A DNA stretch of 7,307 nucleotides. It comes from CAXDRM01 sp963991775. GTDB lineage: Bacteria; Pseudomonadota; Alphaproteobacteria; Rickettsiales; JABIRX01. The notes beneath the pieces were generated by a model. The model was not told the origin of the DNA, ran no database searches, and worked only from the letters and a program-made list of their open reading frames with translations. Below are positions 5,467-7,307 of the stretch, piece after piece. Made by a program: the position numbers and the translations under genes. Numbering within the stretch: the first letter of the stretch is position 1; each line of letters starts with the position of its first letter. The DNA lies in contig CAXDRM010000069.1 in NCBI GenBank assembly GCA_963991775.1, positions 1-7,307 on the forward strand, written 5' to 3'.

Positions 5467-7146
5467 ATGAAAGAAAATCCAGCAAATGAATCTAAAGATG
5501 ACGATTTTAGCAATGAAATTGCTATAAACACAGTGTGGCTTAATACAATAGGCAAAACAAAAATTCCTGATCACTATTTTGCAAATATTATAAAATTAGC
5601 CAACAGACATTATATGCAGTTAAATGTATGGAGTGTGGATGTTGAAACCTCTATTGACCGTAAACAGGCTTCAATTTTAGCAGATGAAGGCATAGTAGTT
5701 AAAGATTTAAAAACAATATTGGCATCTCTTAACCCTCTAGATAGATTACGCTATAACTGTTATCATTATGCGTTTGAAGCTTTGAGGTACGAGCTTGAGA
5801 AAGGAGATGGTGCATATGCTGCAAATCTGGCAAAAGCCATGTTGTATAACTCGGTGCATGGTATTATTGTGGATGCAGGTGCCGACATAGAACAACATTT
5901 AACCTTTCCTGGTCTTTTCATAAAAGATCCAAAATATGATTTTATATGCCCTAAAAGACAAACTAACTCCGATCTTAGAGACATAAGGGTTGTTTATAGC
6001 AAAGGGAATACTGACCTATCAACATATTTTTTGTGTGGTTTCCTTATACTCTTATCCAGCCGTGAATATCATGAATCACCAACTATTCAAACACGAAACA
6101 ATATTATAAAACTTTATGATTTTTTTGCACGAAAGAAAAAAATTGACCAGCTAGACGAATCTAATAAAGCAATATTTACAAAGATTAACCAACAAATTGC
6201 CCTTGCTGATATGAAACAGGTGTTTTCTGCAGTTGATGATGGTGAAGGACAAATTTTAAAAAAAATTAAAGCGGAAATTGATTATAGGAAAAGCTTAGAA
6301 AAAAGCTATATAGAAGAAATTGAATCTTTATCGGATCCAGCAACATTAGATGAATTGACCAGAAAGCAAAAAGTAATGCAACTTAATGAAATAGAACGCA
6401 AAAAATCTAAAGCGTCAAATAAATTGATAGGTTACGCAGATTCAAGCTATGTAGAAATGTTTTGGGCTATAGAAATATTTGCAGAACAATGTTTACAAAG
6501 CACTAGAATGTCTTCCATAACTCCTGCAAATTCAAGAACTTATATGCATCCTACTCTTAGAACTGTAGATTATAAAAAGAATGTTGAATATAATCCTCAA
6601 CACCGATTTGCTGAAGAATTTGAAGGCCCAGCTAAATCTATTGCAAGAAGCTATAGAAAATACATATCAAATAAATTTAAAGATGCAGATTTGTGTCATC
6701 TAATTTTTTCTGAAATTGCTTCTATGAATAAAGATCAAATAGCAGAAATAGATAGAGCAATAGAAGGAGAAAATGATTATTATTTTATAATTCTGCCAAA
6801 AAAGCATTTTGATATTAATTTGGATAAATTCAGAGAAGTTGGAATTCATCCAATACAGGAAGTAATTAATGACATTGGAGAGGAGTCAAGCATATCCTCA
6901 GAATTCACGACGAACTACTGTGCAAGTTTAGACTCAGACGAAGAAAATAGTGCTTCTAAAACAAAAATAAAAATAAAAGTAAACAAAGAGGAAGTTTTAA
7001 CTTTAAAACGTAATTTAGAAACACAAGCCCTAAATGAGGACTATCAAAAACCAAGGAGCTTAGAAGTAAGATTGAATCATGTATTGAAACATTTAAAGTA
7101 TAAACAAAAAGTCGCTGACTACAGCGAAGAAGGCTTCACTCGATAA
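5467..7146 (+). CDS. Divergent TcdA/TcdB- or DXD-type glycosyltransferase-like protein, effector candidate
   Basis: A 559-residue protein, not recognised as a named gene. Residues 18-58 (INTVWLNTIG, KIPDHYFANIIK, LNVWSVD) follow the start of the large clostridial toxin and Gly_transf_sug glycosyltransferases, where the Trp (here Trp24) stacks on UDP. Residues 117-140 (YAANLAKAM...VHGIIVDAGAD) align by eye with the toxin AAASDILR...GGMYLDVD block. In that alignment the toxin Asp and Arg that hold the sugar nucleotide become Asn120 and Lys123, and DVD becomes DAG (136-138) with another Asp at 140. Activity is therefore uncertain. Residues 255-320 are highly charged and helical, probably coiled coil. 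The rest is unassigned; the C-terminus is Lys-rich. No signal peptide or membrane segment is evident. No Shine-Dalgarno precedes the ATG, and sampled GC (about 27%) is well below katG (about 42%), hinting at recent acquisition. Host-directed glycosylation by a secreted effector is inference. Confidence 0.6.
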   Translation: MKENPANESKDDDFSNEIAINTVWLNTIGKTKIPDHYFANIIKLANRHYMQLNVWSVDVETSIDRKQASILADEGIVVKDLKTILASLNPLDRLRYNCYHYAFEALRYELEKGDGAYAANLAKAMLYNSVHGIIVDAGADIEQHLTFPGLFIKDPKYDFICPKRQTNSDLRDIRVVYSKGNTDLSTYFLCGFLILLSSREYHESPTIQTRNNIIKLYDFFARKKKIDQLDESNKAIFTKINQQIALADMKQVFSAVDDGEGQILKKIKAEIDYRKSLEKSYIEEIESLSDPATLDELTRKQKVMQLNEIERKKSKASNKLIGYADSSYVEMFWAIEIFAEQCLQSTRMSSITPANSRTYMHPTLRTVDYKKNVEYNPQHRFAEEFEGPAKSIARSYRKYISNKFKDADLCHLIFSEIASMNKDQIAEIDRAIEGENDYYFIILPKKHFDINLDKFREVGIHPIQEVINDIGEESSISSEFTTNYCASLDSDEENSASKTKIKIKVNKEEVLTLKRNLETQALNEDYQKPRSLEVRLNHVLKHLKYKQKVADYSEEGFTR

Positions 7147-7307
7147 ATATTCTTATAAATACATATGGATGGGTGTCCTGCAGGTTTTGCGGAACTAGTG
7201 TTGAAAATCATAGTGTTGTCGCTCTCTTTCTCCAATTTGTTATAAATCAAAAATACTAAGCTTTTTGATCTAACCTGAAAGGCAGCTAAAAATTTCCAAA
7301 AATTACT
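7147..7307. other. Downstream intergenic end of window
   Basis: No supported gene or clear terminator was found. A short plus-strand frame without a start codon (reading RFCGTSVENHSVV and ending near 7260) and a minus-strand frame of about 30 codons both lack convincing initiation signals and recognisable motifs. AAAAATACTAAGCTTTTT (from about 7249) can pair only weakly as a hairpin. Confidence 0.5.

Noticed and set aside
5766..5984. 72-codon minus-strand frame
   Set aside because: It lies antisense inside the glycosyltransferase-like gene across its motif region, with no ribosome binding site or recognisable motif.
7120..7260. Possible fragment of another gene, including a frame reading RFCGTSVENHSVV
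   Set aside because: It has no start codon or RBS and overlaps the end of the upstream gene. The length and residues are compatible with chance, and it resembles no family I know.

Overview
The window is AT-rich DNA from a Gram-negative bacterium. Three genes lie on the minus strand: a catalase-peroxidase with a signal peptide (katG), a tandem-domain universal stress protein, and a SulP anion transporter. One long gene on the plus strand diverges from them and looks like a TcdA/TcdB-type or DXD-type glycosyltransferase. An exported KatG, low GC, GC-rich dispersed repeats between genes and a toxin-like glycosyltransferase together suggest a host-associated proteobacterium, such as a Legionellales- or Rickettsiales-like lineage. 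That placement is inference; nothing here fixes the taxon.

Layout. Positions 1-410 hold no gene. They carry a GC-rich repeat-like island (about 67-157), short direct and inverted repeats, and two hairpins at the 3' end of katG: a perfect 28-bp palindrome and a stem-loop containing the katG stop codon. katG occupies 2663-411 on the minus strand. A 280-nt gap (2664-2945) holds a candidate katG promoter and a second GC-rich island (about 2832-2903). The usp gene (3803-2946) follows sulP (about 5292-3811) with only 7 nt between them, so the two almost certainly form an operon. The interval between sulP and the plus-strand gene (5467-7146) carries divergent promoter candidates. The last 161 nt show no supported gene.

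Function. KatG should remove hydrogen peroxide in the periplasm. SulP-STAS would import an inorganic anion (sulfate or bicarbonate type; the substrate cannot be read from sequence), and its partner USP is a nucleotide-binding-fold stress protein. The plus-strand gene is the least ordinary feature. Its N-terminal half keeps the Trp and overall layout of large-toxin glycosyltransferases, but the nucleotide-sugar and metal-binding positions differ from the classical ones (DAG in place of DVD, with a further Asp two residues on). It is also clearly more AT-rich than katG and has no visible Shine-Dalgarno sequence. It is best read as a divergent, perhaps horizontally acquired, effector-like protein.
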